In this document: positions 46,167 through 56,621 of the stretch, one piece after another | How positions within the stretch are numbered: the stretch's first letter is position 1 | Layout of the letters: each line of letters begins with the position of its first letter | Source: Aquipuribacter sp051216895 | Lineage (GTDB): Bacteria; Actinomycetota; Actinomycetes; Actinomycetales; JBBAYJ01 | NCBI RefSeq assembly: GCF_051216895.1 | Contig: NZ_JBPKAO010000009.1 | Span: 109,678 to 173,677, forward strand | Length of the DNA stretch: 64,000 bases | Reading direction: 5' to 3' | Program-made: the position numbers and the translations under genes | The notes under the pieces: model-generated | The model's database searches: none | The model's input: the letters and a program-made list of their open reading frames with translations, nothing else | Told to the model about the DNA's origin: nothing

Positions 46167-47603
46167 TCAGCCCCGCCCGTCGGACGCGGTGCCGGCGCCC
46201 TCGGGCCGGTCCTCCTCGACCTCGACCTCGCCCTCGACGCCCTCGACCTCGTCCTCGACCACACCGTCCACCACGGCGTCGTCGTCGTGGTCGACGGCGG
46301 CCTCGGACGCGTGCTCCTGCGACGACGTCTCGACGGTGTGGTCCTCGGCCGCGTCCTGCCCTTGGGAGGCCTGCCCGTCCCGCGCGGCGTCGCCGTGCCC
46401 GGCCTCGTCCGGGGTGCCGGACGCGGGGGTGGACGAGGCGGGCAGCTGGCCCCGGTCGACGGCCCCGGCCAGGGCGGGGGAGGCGGCGCCGCCCAGCAGG
46501 CTGCGGAGCTGGTTGAGGTGCTCGGTGATGGACTCGCGCTGCTTGGTCAGGTCGTCGACGTCGCGCTGGGCCGTGCCGCGGGACCTCTCGGCCTCGGCCT
46601 TGGCCTCGCCGAGCACCCGCTCGGCGTGCAGCCGGGCCTGCGCCAGGGCCTCGTCGGCGTTGCGCCGGGCGTTCGAGATGAGGGCCTTGGCCTGCTCGTC
46701 CGCGTTGCGACGGGTCGCCTCGGCGGCCTCCAGGGCCTTCGCGGCCCGGGCCTCGGCCGTGTTGGCGCGCCCCTCCGCGTCGCCGACGATGGTCTGGGCC
46801 TGGTGGACCGCCGCCTCGTGGCGCCCCGCGATCTCCCGTTCGGCGTCCTCGAGGTCCGAGGCGATCTGCATCTCGACGTCCGCGCGCGCCTGGTTGGTCT
46901 GCTCGCGGGTGGCCTCCAGCAGCGCCGCCGCCTCGGCCCGCATCCGGTCCGCGTCCTGCTTGGCGGCGGTGCGGGCGTCCTCGGCCTCCTTCTTGGCCGT
47001 CAACCGGACCTCGGTGGCCTCACGGTCACCGGTCGCCCGCAGCCTTGCCACGTCGCGGTCCGCGGTCGAGCGCTTCTCGGCGGCCTCCTGCTCGGCGGCG
47101 GACACCAGCTTGGCCGCGTGCCGCTCGGCGGCCTGCACGGCGTCGTCGGCCTTGCGGTGGGCGTCGTCGAGGACCTCCTCGGCGTCGTTCCTGGCCTGGT
47201 CAAGCATCTCCTGCGACTCGCGCGACGCGGTCGCCCGGGTCTCGGCCACGGCGTTCTCGGCCGAGGCCCGCAGCTCGGTGACCTCCAGGCGCGCCTGGGC
47301 GCGCATCTCGTCGGCGTCGTTGGTGGCCTGGTAGACCATGTCCGAGGACTGCTCCTCGGCCAGGCGCAGCAGCTGCTCGATGCGGGAGCCGAGACCGGAG
47401 TAGGAGGGTCGCTCCGCCTCGCGCAGCTGCCGGTGGGCCTCGGACAGCTCTCCGGCCAGCTGCATGGAGCGGGCGTCGAGGTCCTCGACCCGGGACCGCG
47501 CCTCCTTGAGCGACCGCTCGAGCTGAGCCAGGCGGGCCTCGACCTGCGAGCGGTCGTAGCCACGCATGACGACGGCGAACTGGGTCGGGCTGATGTCGCT
47601 CAC
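46167..47603 (-). CDS. DivIVA-like long coiled-coil protein
   Basis: 478 residues. The N-terminus has a DivIVA-type motif (FAVVMRGYDRSQVEARLAQL), then almost 330 residues of highly charged, Ala/Glu/Arg-rich heptads predicted as a continuous coiled coil (for example HRKADDAVQAAERHAAKLVS). A Ser/Thr/Pro region and a very acidic tail (VVEDEVEGVEGEVEVEEDRP) end the protein. It resembles the polar-growth scaffolds of actinobacteria (DivIVA/Scy/FilP-type) and is probably cytoskeletal. The start is GTG at 47603 with GAGGAG seven bases before it; an ATG 15 bases earlier overlaps that ribosome binding site. Confidence 0.8.
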   Translation of the reverse strand: MSDISPTQFAVVMRGYDRSQVEARLAQLERSLKEARSRVEDLDARSMQLAGELSEAHRQLREAERPSYSGLGSRIEQLLRLAEEQSSDMVYQATNDADEMRAQARLEVTELRASAENAVAETRATASRESQEMLDQARNDAEEVLDDAHRKADDAVQAAERHAAKLVSAAEQEAAEKRSTADRDVARLRATGDREATEVRLTAKKEAEDARTAAKQDADRMRAEAAALLEATREQTNQARADVEMQIASDLEDAEREIAGRHEAAVHQAQTIVGDAEGRANTAEARAAKALEAAEATRRNADEQAKALISNARRNADEALAQARLHAERVLGEAKAEAERSRGTAQRDVDDLTKQRESITEHLNQLRSLLGGAASPALAGAVDRGQLPASSTPASGTPDEAGHGDAARDGQASQGQDAAEDHTVETSSQEHASEAAVDHDDDAVVDGVVEDEVEGVEGEVEVEEDRPEGAGTASDGRG

Positions 47604-47669
47604 GGTGATGCTCCTCATGACCGGCGGTTCTTGCTGGCTGTACGTGGTTCCGGGCGCGCCTGCCCGACC

Positions 47670-48239
47670 CTAGTGGGAGGTCGGGGGGCCGGGCGGGTCC
47701 GGCGACGGCTGCACGAGCTCGACGAGGACGCCGCCGCAGTCCTTCGGGTGGGCGAAGTTGACCAGGCTCCCGGCCGTGCCCCGCCGGGGCCGCTCGTAGA
47801 CCACGCGGACCCCGGCCGCACGCAGGTGGGCGGCGGCCGCCTCGACGTCGCGCACCCGGTAGGCGAGCTGCTGCAGACCGGGGCCGGAGGTGTCCAGGAA
47901 CCGCGCCAGGGTCGAGGTCGGGTCCGTCGCGGCGAGCAGCTGCACCTGGACCGACCCCGCGGGCTGGCCCGGGCCGGCGAGCATGACCTCCTCGACCTGC
48001 TGCTCCGCGTTGGTCTCGCGGTGGGTGACCCGCAGCCCCAGGACCCGGGTGTGGAAGTCGACCGCCAGGTCCAGGTCCGCGACGGCGATCCCGACGTGGT
48101 CGACCCCGAGCAGACCCGGCATTCCGCGCAGGTCGGGCAGGTCGGGCTGGTCGGGCTGGTCGGGTTGGTCTGGCTGCTCGGAGGGGTCGGGCCGACCGGA
48201 CGGGTCAGGGCGGGCTGCGGGGGGCAGGGCGGTGGCCAC
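47670..48239 (-). CDS. mce: Methylmalonyl-CoA epimerase
   Basis: 189 residues. It interconverts (R)- and (S)-methylmalonyl-CoA. The vicinal-oxygen-chelate core begins at GVDHVGIAVADLDLAVDF and ends with HPKDCGGVLVELVQP, holding the metal ligands His and Glu. The N-terminal ~45 residues are an unusual Pro/Asp repeat (QPDQPDQPDLPDL). GTG at 48239 was chosen because TACCGT lies six bases before it, although ATG inside GMPGLLG would give the normal family length. Divergent from the thiolase-meaB operon, so it is part of the short-chain acyl-CoA group. Confidence 0.9.
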   Translation of the reverse strand: MATALPPAARPDPSGRPDPSEQPDQPDQPDQPDLPDLRGMPGLLGVDHVGIAVADLDLAVDFHTRVLGLRVTHRETNAEQQVEEVMLAGPGQPAGSVQVQLLAATDPTSTLARFLDTSGPGLQQLAYRVRDVEAAAAHLRAAGVRVVYERPRRGTAGSLVNFAHPKDCGGVLVELVQPSPDPPGPPTSH

Positions 48240-48245
48240 GTCCCC

Positions 48246-48251
48246 ACGGTA
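48246..48251 (-). promoter_or_regulatory. -10 box (TACCGT) of mce, leaderless
   Basis: TACCGT on the minus strand, six bases before the GTG. Together with TAGCGT at 48306-48311 on the plus strand (six bases before the thiolase ATG), it forms a divergent pair of leaderless promoters in a gap of 78 bp. Confidence 0.5.
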
Positions 48252-48317
48252 GGGCGGACGCGGGTCGCGCGCCGCCGGGGGAGCGGTGACGGCCCGGCCG
48301 GGCGTTAGCGTGTCCAC

Positions 48318-49568
48318 ATGGTCTCCGTCATCGTCGCCGGTGCCCGCACGCCCATGGGGCGGCTGCAGGGTGCGTTGTCATCGTTGTCCGCCCCGGTGCT
48401 CGCGGGCGCCGCCATCCGGGCGGCCCTGGAGCGGTCGGGCTTCTCGCCCGCCGAGGTTGACCAGGCCGTCATCGGGCAGGTGCTGCAGGCCGGTGTGGGG
48501 CAGAGCCCCGCCCGGCAGGCCGCCGTGGCCGGCGGTCTGCCCATGTCGGTGCCCGCCGTCGCCATCAACAAGGTCTGCCTGTCCGGCCTGAACGCGATCA
48601 CGATGGCCGACGCCATGATCACCGCCGGTCTGGCGGACGTCGTGGTCGCGGGTGGCACCGAGTCGATGTCCCAGGCCCCCCACCTGCTGCCGGGCAGCCG
48701 CGCCGGGCACACCTTCGGCGACGTCACGCTGCTGGACCACATGGCCTACGACGGTCTGCGCGACACCTTCACCGCGCAGGCGATGGGGGCGCTCACCGAG
48801 GACGCCAACGACCCCGCCGACCCCACGGGGAGCCACGGCGGGCCCGGTGACGCCGCGACCGCCGCCCGGTACCGCTTCACGCGGCAGGAGCAGGACGCCT
48901 TCTCGGCCCGCTCCCACCAGCTGGCGGCCCGGGCGTGGAAGGACGGCCGCTTCGCCGACGAGGTGGTGCCCGTGCAGGTGCCGCAGCGGCGCGGTGAGCC
49001 GGTGACCGTGGACTCCGACGAGGGGATCCGGGCCGACACCACGGTGGAGTCGCTCGGCCGGCTCCGTCCCGCGTTCCGCTCCGACGGCACGGTGACCGCC
49101 GGGTCCGCGTCCCAGATCTCCGACGGGGCGGCCGCCGTGGTGGTCGCCCGCAAGGACCTGGTGGAGTCCCGCGGCCTGCCCTGGCTGGCCGAGGTGGGCG
49201 AGGCCGGCATGGTGGCCGGGCCGGACTCGACGCTGCAGACGCAGCCGTCGGCGGCGATCCGCGCCGCGTGCCGGCGGGCGGGCCTCGACCCCGCCGGCCT
49301 GGACCGGTACGAGATCAACGAGGCCTTCGCCGTGGTCGCCCTGGCGTCGGTCGCCGACCTCGGGCTGAGCCCGGAGCAGGTGGCCGAGCGGGTCAACGTC
49401 AACGGTGGCGCCATCGCGCTGGGTCACCCGGTCGGGATGTCCGGCACCCGGCTGGCCCTGACGCTGGCCCTGGAGCTGCGCCGCAGCGGTGGGGGCACCG
49501 GTGCCGCGGCGCTGTGCGGCGGCGGCGGCCAGGGTGACGCGCTGCTGCTGCGCGTGCCTCGCGCCTGA
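48318..49568 (+). CDS. Acetyl-CoA C-acyltransferase (thiolase)
   Basis: 416 residues. It condenses or cleaves acyl-CoA with CoA. The acyl-enzyme nucleophile is Cys87 in INKVCLSGLNA; the C-terminal GAIALGHPVGMSGTR and AALCGGGGQGDALL provide the His and second Cys. Biosynthetic (PhbA/AtoB-type) and degradative forms cannot be separated from these motifs. Leaderless ATG (TAGCGT six bases upstream). Its stop overlaps meaB (TGATG), which ties it to branched or odd-chain acyl-CoA metabolism. Confidence 0.95.
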   Translation: MVSVIVAGARTPMGRLQGALSSLSAPVLAGAAIRAALERSGFSPAEVDQAVIGQVLQAGVGQSPARQAAVAGGLPMSVPAVAINKVCLSGLNAITMADAMITAGLADVVVAGGTESMSQAPHLLPGSRAGHTFGDVTLLDHMAYDGLRDTFTAQAMGALTEDANDPADPTGSHGGPGDAATAARYRFTRQEQDAFSARSHQLAARAWKDGRFADEVVPVQVPQRRGEPVTVDSDEGIRADTTVESLGRLRPAFRSDGTVTAGSASQISDGAAAVVVARKDLVESRGLPWLAEVGEAGMVAGPDSTLQTQPSAAIRAACRRAGLDPAGLDRYEINEAFAVVALASVADLGLSPEQVAERVNVNGGAIALGHPVGMSGTRLALTLALELRRSGGGTGAAALCGGGGQGDALLLRVPRA

Positions 49569-50551
49569 TGGTCGGCGGCGCCCGGCAACGACGGCAGCTG
49601 GACGTCGGGGCCGAGCTCGCCGCGGCGAGGGAGGGTTCGCACCGGGCGGTCGCCCGGCTGGTGTCGGTCGTCAGCGACGGCGGGCCGCAGCTGCGCGAGG
49701 TCGCCCGCGCGCTCGCCGTCGGCTCCCCGGCCACGGCCTGGGTGCTCGGGCTGACCGGGCCCCCGGGGGTCGGCAAGTCCACCACGGTGTCGGCCCTGGT
49801 GACCGCGCTGCGGGCCCGGGGCTCCCGGGTGGGGGTGCTGGCGGTGGACCCGTCCTCACCGTTCTCCGGCGGGGCGCTGCTGGGTGACCGGGTGCGGATG
49901 GGCAGCCACGCCCTGGACGACGGCGTCTACGTGCGCTCCATGGCCTCCCGGGGGCACCTCGGCGGGTTGGCCGCCACCACCCCCCAGGCCGTCCGGGTCC
50001 TGGAGGCCGCGGGCGTGGACGTGGTCCTGGTCGAGACCGTGGGCGTCGGGCAGAGCGAGGTCGAGGTCGCGGGCCTGGCCGACACCACCGTGGTCCTCCT
50101 GGCGCCCGGCATGGGTGACGGGGTGCAGGCCGCCAAGGCGGGCATCCTCGAGGTCGCCGACGTGCTGGCCGTCAACAAGGCCGACCGGGACGGGGCCGAC
50201 GCCACGGTGCGCGAGCTGCGCCAGTCCATCGCGCTCGGCGCCGACGGCCGGGCCCCCGGCGACTGGCGTCCCTCCGTGGTCCGCACCGTGGCCTCGCGGG
50301 GCGAGGTCGACGAGCTGCTGGAGGCGCTCGAGCAGCACCAGGCGTGGTCGCTGGAGCACGGGCGGGCCGAGCACGTCCGACGACGCCGGGCCGCCGTGGA
50401 GGTCCGGGCCCTGGCGCTGACGACGCTGCAGCGGCGCTTCGGCGAGCTCGGCTCCGGCGGGCTGCTGGACGAGGTGGCCGGACAGGTCGCGTCCGGGACG
50501 CTGGACCCGTTCTCGGCCGCGGACCGGCTGGTGGAGGCCGTCGAGGGGTGA
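49568..50551 (+). CDS. meaB: MeaB/ArgK-type GTPase (acyl-CoA mutase chaperone)
   Basis: 327 residues. It is a G3E-family P-loop GTPase that loads and protects the adenosylcobalamin cofactor of acyl-CoA mutases. Walker A is GLTGPPGVGKSTT, VLAVDPSSPFSGGALLGDRV is the switch region, ETVGVGQSEVEVA is the signature, and NKAD is the base-recognition motif. ATG overlaps the thiolase stop (TGATG). The mutase itself is 3.6 kb away on the same strand. Confidence 0.96.
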   Translation: MVGGARQRRQLDVGAELAAAREGSHRAVARLVSVVSDGGPQLREVARALAVGSPATAWVLGLTGPPGVGKSTTVSALVTALRARGSRVGVLAVDPSSPFSGGALLGDRVRMGSHALDDGVYVRSMASRGHLGGLAATTPQAVRVLEAAGVDVVLVETVGVGQSEVEVAGLADTTVVLLAPGMGDGVQAAKAGILEVADVLAVNKADRDGADATVRELRQSIALGADGRAPGDWRPSVVRTVASRGEVDELLEALEQHQAWSLEHGRAEHVRRRRAAVEVRALALTTLQRRFGELGSGGLLDEVAGQVASGTLDPFSAADRLVEAVEG

Positions 50552-50580
50552 GCCGCGCCCGGGCTGGCTAGCCTGGCGCG

Positions 50581-50910
50581 ATGCTGGTCGCCTTCTCGGT
50601 CGCACCGTCCGTCTGCGGTCCCGACGGGTCGGTGTCCGACGCCGTCGCCCGGGTCGTGGTGCTCGTCCGGGAGTCGGGCCTGCCGCACCGGACCGACTCC
50701 ATGTTCACCACGGTCGAGGGGGAGTGGGACGAGTGCATGGGCCTGGTCAAGGCCTGCGTCGACGTCCTGGCCGAGACCTCGCCCCGGGTGTCGCTCGTCC
50801 TCAAGGCCGACGTCCGGCCCGGCCGGACTGGTGAGCTGACCGGCAAGCTGGACCGGCTCGAGGCCGCCATCGCGCAGGCGGACGCCTCGGGCCAGGATGG
50901 CCGGTCATGA
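50581..50910 (+). CDS. MTH1187/UPF0045-family thiamine-binding-type protein
   Basis: 109 residues. It is a small ferredoxin-like protein; relatives form tetramers that bind thiamine. VAFSVAPSVCGPDGSVSDAV at the N-terminus and FTTVEGEWDECMGLVKACVD in the middle match the family. ATG with TAGCCT six bases upstream (leaderless). Its stop overlaps the TspO-like gene (ATGA). The physiological role is unknown. Confidence 0.85.
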   Translation: MLVAFSVAPSVCGPDGSVSDAVARVVVLVRESGLPHRTDSMFTTVEGEWDECMGLVKACVDVLAETSPRVSLVLKADVRPGRTGELTGKLDRLEAAIAQADASGQDGRS

Positions 50911-51839
50911 GCCACGCCGACCTGCCCTCGACCGGGGCCGCCGCCGGCCCGCGCCGCCCCGCGACCGACGAGCCGCCCCGCACCGCGCCGCCGCCGGCCC
51001 CGCCGCCCGCGGACGGCCCGGCCACCCGGGGTCACGAGCACCCGGACCAGCACCACCCCGGTCACGACCGGGCCGACGTCGCCCGCGCCGCCGCGGTCGT
51101 GGCGGCGGCCGTGGCCCAGGTCGTCGGCAGCCCGCTCGGCTCGGCGCTGCCCGGGGCCCGCAGCGTGGCCGAGGTGTCGGACACCTACGCGACGGTGGTC
51201 ACCCCCGCCGGCTGGGCCTTCGCCATCTGGGGCGTGATCTTCGCGGCCTGCCTGGCCTACGCCGTCTACCAGGCGCTCCCGGCCCAGCTGGACCGTCACG
51301 TCCACCGCCGGGTCGGCTGGTGGCTGGCCGCGGCGTTCACCGCCAACGCGGTCTGGGAGCTGGTGTTCCCCCAGGAAGGCGTCTGGCTGCTCGTCGCCAA
51401 CGTCCTGATCGTCGTCGTCGTCGCCACCACCGCGACGGCCCTGGCCCGGCTGCAGGACCCGGAGCCGACCGGGCTGGACCGGGCGCTCCCGACGGCGGCG
51501 GCCTCGCTGCTGCTGGGCTGGGTCACCATCGCCACGGTGGCCAACGTCGCCATCTCCGGCGTGCACCTGGGGGCCCCCACCGACTCGGCGCTGGCCAGCG
51601 CGGCCGGGATCGTGGCCCTGGTCGCGGCGGCGGTCGTCGTCCTGGACGTCACGCTGCGGTTGCGGGTGTCGGCCGGTCCGTTCGCCGCCGCCGCGGCCTG
51701 GGGGGTGCTGGCCGTGGCCCGCAACGAGCCGCCGGTCCCGGTCGAGCTGGCGGCGTGGGCGGCGCTGGCCATCATCGCCGTCGGGGTGGTGGCCCAGGTG
51801 TGGCGCACCCGCCGCGTCGTGCGGACCGTGCTGGCCTGA
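50907..51839 (+). CDS. TspO/MBR-like (tryptophan-rich sensory type) membrane protein
   Basis: 310 residues. A hydrophilic Pro/His-rich N-terminus of ~55 residues (PDQHHPGHD) is followed by about seven hydrophobic segments. VVTPAGWAFAIWGVIFAACL then FTANAVWELVFPQ resemble the large TspO/MBR relatives that begin with a P-x-G-W-x-F-x-I-W-G motif. Ligand and role are unknown; the classical family binds porphyrins and cholesterol. ATG overlaps the previous stop. The histidine cluster could bind a metal, which is inference only. Confidence 0.72.
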   Translation: MSHADLPSTGAAAGPRRPATDEPPRTAPPPAPPPADGPATRGHEHPDQHHPGHDRADVARAAAVVAAAVAQVVGSPLGSALPGARSVAEVSDTYATVVTPAGWAFAIWGVIFAACLAYAVYQALPAQLDRHVHRRVGWWLAAAFTANAVWELVFPQEGVWLLVANVLIVVVVATTATALARLQDPEPTGLDRALPTAAASLLLGWVTIATVANVAISGVHLGAPTDSALASAAGIVALVAAAVVVLDVTLRLRVSAGPFAAAAAWGVLAVARNEPPVPVELAAWAALAIIAVGVVAQVWRTRRVVRTVLA

Positions 51840-51867
51840 TGGCGAGGACCCGGCCGCCGGCCTGACG

Positions 51868-51885
51868 GGCTCGATCAACCGAGCC
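51868..51885. terminator. Short hairpin at converging gene ends
   Basis: GGCTCG-ATCAAC-CGAGCC, six-base perfect stem, over the stop codon of the beta-propeller gene and 29 bases after the TspO-like stop. Weak but well placed for bidirectional termination. Confidence 0.4.
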
Positions 51886-54061
51886 GGGCCTGCGCCAGCG
51901 GCCGCAGACCGTCCGTGGACAGCACCGTGAGCTCCGTGCCGGGGCTGCCGTCGGTGCCGTAGGTCTGGGCCGCCACGAGGACCAGGTCCGCCGTGGTCGC
52001 GAGACCGCTGACGCCACCGCCCTCGGTCGCGTCCCAGGCGCCGGTCTCGGTCACGCTGCCGTCCTCGGCGACCCTGACCGCCACGAGGCCGGTGCTCCAG
52101 CTGTCCGCGTCGTACCGGTCGAGGGGCAGGACCGCCGTCCGCGAGCCCGGCAGGTAGGCGAACAGCCGGCTGTCCCACTCCACGGCGCTGGACGAGCCCG
52201 GCCAGGTCAGCGTGGCCAGGTCGGTGGGGGCCGCCAGGTCGGTGACGTCGTAGGTCTCGACCTTGGCCCCCAGCAGGGCGCCGTCCTCGGTGCCGTCCTG
52301 GCCGACGCCCAGGAGCATGCCGTCGCCGAGCGGGTGCAGGTAGCCGGAGTAGCCCAGGACCTTCAGCTCGCCGAGCACCTGCGGGGCGGTCTCCTCGGCC
52401 AGGTCCACCGTGTACAGCGGGTCGGTCTGCTCGAAGGTGACGACCACCGCCAGGTCGTCGAACCACCGCAGCGACCGGATCTGCTCACCGGGCCCCAGGC
52501 CGTCGACCCGGCCGACCTCGGTCAGCGCGTCGGCCCCCTCGCGCAGCACGACCACGCTGGAGCTGGTGGCGCCCACGGGCGCCGGGCGCCCCGGCAGGCC
52601 GTCCGCCGACCCGTCGCCGCTCGGGGGCACGGGCGAGCTGCTCGTCGTGCCGACCCGCAGGTGGCCCTCGTGGGCGTCCATCGCCCAGGACCCCAGCAGC
52701 CAGCCCTCGACGCTGCCGGAGCCGAGGTAGTCCGTCCGGCCCGGCTCGCCGGTCGCGAACCCGTGCAGGTCGGTGCGGGTCTGCTCTTGGGCGCCCCCCC
52801 AGAGCCAGCCGCCGCGGGTGGTCGCGACGTAGAGCCGGTCGGTGCTCGCGTAGACGAGGGAGCCGTCGGAGCTGACGGACGTCGTGCCGGTCAGGGTCTG
52901 CTCCGCCGTCGGGTCGAGGGTGGCCACGGTGACCGTCCCCGCGCCGGCCTGCGTGCCCGGGTGCGCGACGCTCGCGCAGTCGACGGGGGTCTGCGCCACC
53001 ACGCCGCCCGCGTCGTCCCGCTGCACGAGGTCGGGCAGCCAGTCCGACGCCGAGGCGTCGCGCACGGCCTGCTGGTTGCGGGCGAGCGCCTCGGCCTCGT
53101 CCTGCGCGTCGGGCTCCGAGAGGGCCCCGTCGGGCTCGACGAGGGCGCCGTCGGCCCCGTCGGCGGTCAGCCGTTCCTGCTGCACGCGCCAGGGGTCGAC
53201 GAACGGCAGCTGGGGCGTGACGGTCGTGACGAGGCGGACGTCGCCGCCGCCGGCCCGGGCCGACACGTAGGTACCCTCCACCTCCACCCGGTCCAGGACC
53301 GACGGGGTCGACGCCTCGCTGACGTCCACCGTCGTGGCGGTCGTGGTGGCGTTGCCCCAGACCGGGCCCCAGCCGGGCACCGTGAGCCCGCGAGCGCTCC
53401 CGGACGTGGTCGAGCCCTCGTCCTGCGGTGCGGGCAGCCAGCTCGAACCCAGCACCACGACCCGGTCCTCCAGGAGCAGCAGCTCGGTGAACGACCGGTC
53501 GGCCGGCAGCAGCACCGGGTCCATCCCCTCGGTCCCGTCGGTGCCGGCGCTCCCGGGCGTCGGTGGCGCGAGGTCGACCTCCCCCAGCACCTGACCGTCG
53601 GCCACGTCGACCGCGACCAGGCGGCTGCCCGCCAGGGTCCACGCGACGTCGTCGGCCACCTTGATGCGGCTCGGCTCGTCGACGCCGGCCTCCTGCACGT
53701 TGGTCCCGGTCTCCGAGGCGCCCACCGGACCCCCGGCGGCGGCCGCCCCGTCCCGGGCGGCACCGGCGGCCGGGGCGGCACCGGCCGCGGAGTCCTCGGC
53801 CGCGGCCGCCATCGGGAAGGCCACGGCACCGTCACCGCCCAGCCCGTAGGCCGTCACGTGCGGCAGCGACGCGTCGCGGTACCAGCCGATCAGCTCCTCG
53901 CAGTCGGAGAACGGCTGCAGCGAGGCGTCGGCGGAGGCCTCCGGGGCCCCGGCCAGGTCCGTGGCCACGACCCCGGCCCCGACGACCAGCAGCGTCCCCA
54001 CGCCGAGGGCGGCCACCCGGCGAGGCCCCCGGCGGCCGGTCCGAGCCTGCGATGGGTCCAC
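51875..54061 (-). CDS. Secreted beta-propeller domain protein
   Basis: 728 residues. An N-terminal signal or anchor (VAALGVGTLLVVGAGVVATDL) precedes an Ala/Gly linker and a long extracellular domain. GTNVQEAGVDEPSRIKVADD is the entry motif of the secreted beta-propeller family (the T-N-V-Q-x-x-G-V-D-E pattern), followed by repeated strand blades such as SRLVAVDVADGQVLGEVDL and DRLYVATTRGGWLWG. No catalytic site is known for the family; binding or calcium-dependent adhesion is possible. GTG at 54061 has AGGAG six bases upstream. Divergent from the mutase gene. Confidence 0.85.
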   Translation of the reverse strand: MDPSQARTGRRGPRRVAALGVGTLLVVGAGVVATDLAGAPEASADASLQPFSDCEELIGWYRDASLPHVTAYGLGGDGAVAFPMAAAAEDSAAGAAPAAGAARDGAAAAGGPVGASETGTNVQEAGVDEPSRIKVADDVAWTLAGSRLVAVDVADGQVLGEVDLAPPTPGSAGTDGTEGMDPVLLPADRSFTELLLLEDRVVVLGSSWLPAPQDEGSTTSGSARGLTVPGWGPVWGNATTTATTVDVSEASTPSVLDRVEVEGTYVSARAGGGDVRLVTTVTPQLPFVDPWRVQQERLTADGADGALVEPDGALSEPDAQDEAEALARNQQAVRDASASDWLPDLVQRDDAGGVVAQTPVDCASVAHPGTQAGAGTVTVATLDPTAEQTLTGTTSVSSDGSLVYASTDRLYVATTRGGWLWGGAQEQTRTDLHGFATGEPGRTDYLGSGSVEGWLLGSWAMDAHEGHLRVGTTSSSPVPPSGDGSADGLPGRPAPVGATSSSVVVLREGADALTEVGRVDGLGPGEQIRSLRWFDDLAVVVTFEQTDPLYTVDLAEETAPQVLGELKVLGYSGYLHPLGDGMLLGVGQDGTEDGALLGAKVETYDVTDLAAPTDLATLTWPGSSSAVEWDSRLFAYLPGSRTAVLPLDRYDADSWSTGLVAVRVAEDGSVTETGAWDATEGGGVSGLATTADLVLVAAQTYGTDGSPGTELTVLSTDGLRPLAQARLG

Positions 54062-54141
54062 GGTGGTCTCCTGCTCTCGTCGGGGCTGGGTCCTCGTGGC
54101 TGGGACGCAGCGCACCGGCGGCCGGTTCCACGGACGCGTCG

Positions 54142-54147
54142 TAGGCT
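54142..54147 (+). promoter_or_regulatory. -10 box of the acyl-CoA mutase gene
   Basis: TAGGCT, giving a transcription start near 54154 and a leader of about 37 bases that holds a GCCGAC/GTCGGC inverted repeat and the GGAGG ribosome binding site. No cobalamin riboswitch fits in this space. Confidence 0.45.
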
Positions 54148-54190
54148 GACGCCGACGAGTCCGACACCGACGTCGGCGTGGGAGGTCACC

Positions 54191-55891
<1,701 letters not shown>

Positions 55892-55979
55892 GCAAGGGAC
55901 GCCGCGGTCGACCAGGAGTCCGGCGGCACCCCGCCGGGCCTGACCGGCCGGGCGGCGTCCTGCCCCTATCCTCGCGGGC

Positions 55980-56621
55980 GTGGTGCCTCGTGTCGTCCCC
56001 ACCGCGGTGGCGGCCCTGGGTCTGGTCCTCCTGCTCACGGGCGTCGTGATGCTGACCCTGGCGGCCCCGCCGCAGCAGGTGGGTGGCGACGCGCAGGCCG
56101 CTCCGGTGCTGCTGACCGGCCCCGGTGTCCTCGCCCTCACCGGGGAGGCCGTCGACGTGGCGGTCGCCGGCGACGGGTTCGTCGGGCTGGCCCGTTCCCA
56201 GGAGGTGGCCGCCTGGGTCGACGGGGTGGCGCACACCCGGGTCGACGGCGTGGACGCCGAGCTGGAGCCCGGCACGACGGTGGTGGACGGTGCCGCACCG
56301 GGGCTGGTCTCACCCGCCGCCGACCCGGCGCTGGCGGACATCTGGCTCCAGGAGGAGTCCGGGGCGTCGCCGTCGCTGCGGGTGGACTCGCCGCGCCCCG
56401 ACCAGACGGTCGTCGTCGTGGCCGGGACGACGTCGTCGGTCACGCTCACCTGGCAGCGTCCCGCCACCCACCCCGGCGCCTGGCCCCTGCTGGTCGTCGG
56501 CGCGTTGCAGCTGGTGCTCGGCACGGCGTGGCTGGTCGCCCTCAACCGGCGCCGGATCCGGCGGGACCGCCTCAGCCGTCGGGACGACCGCGTCCCGACC
56601 ACCACGAGGCGACCACGGTGA
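55980..56621 (+). CDS. Membrane protein with extracellular domain, unknown function
   Basis: 213 residues. N-terminal (AVAALGLVLLLTGVVMLTLA) and C-terminal (WPLLVVGALQLVLGTAWLVAL) membrane helices flank a ~120-residue domain predicted outside the cell. The C-terminus is a basic cytoplasmic tail (NRRRIRRDRLSRR). No family was recognised. GTG with TATCCT seven bases upstream, so leaderless. It overlaps the lipoprotein gene (GTGA), so the two products probably act together at the membrane. Confidence 0.7.
   Translation: MVPRVVPTAVAALGLVLLLTGVVMLTLAAPPQQVGGDAQAAPVLLTGPGVLALTGEAVDVAVAGDGFVGLARSQEVAAWVDGVAHTRVDGVDAELEPGTTVVDGAAPGLVSPAADPALADIWLQEESGASPSLRVDSPRPDQTVVVVAGTTSSVTLTWQRPATHPGAWPLLVVGALQLVLGTAWLVALNRRRIRRDRLSRRDDRVPTTTRRPR

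Noticed and set aside
44613..48308. Plus-strand open frame of more than 1200 codons across three minus-strand genes
   Set aside because: It runs antisense through the permease, coiled-coil and epimerase genes with no recognisable domain.
52334..54190. Upstream in-frame extension of the mutase gene through the beta-propeller region
   Set aside because: The extension is antisense to the beta-propeller gene, and ATG 54191 has a proper ribosome binding site and the family N-terminus.
54062..54190. Cobalamin riboswitch before the mutase
   Set aside because: A leader of about 37 bases cannot hold it, and no B12 box was found.
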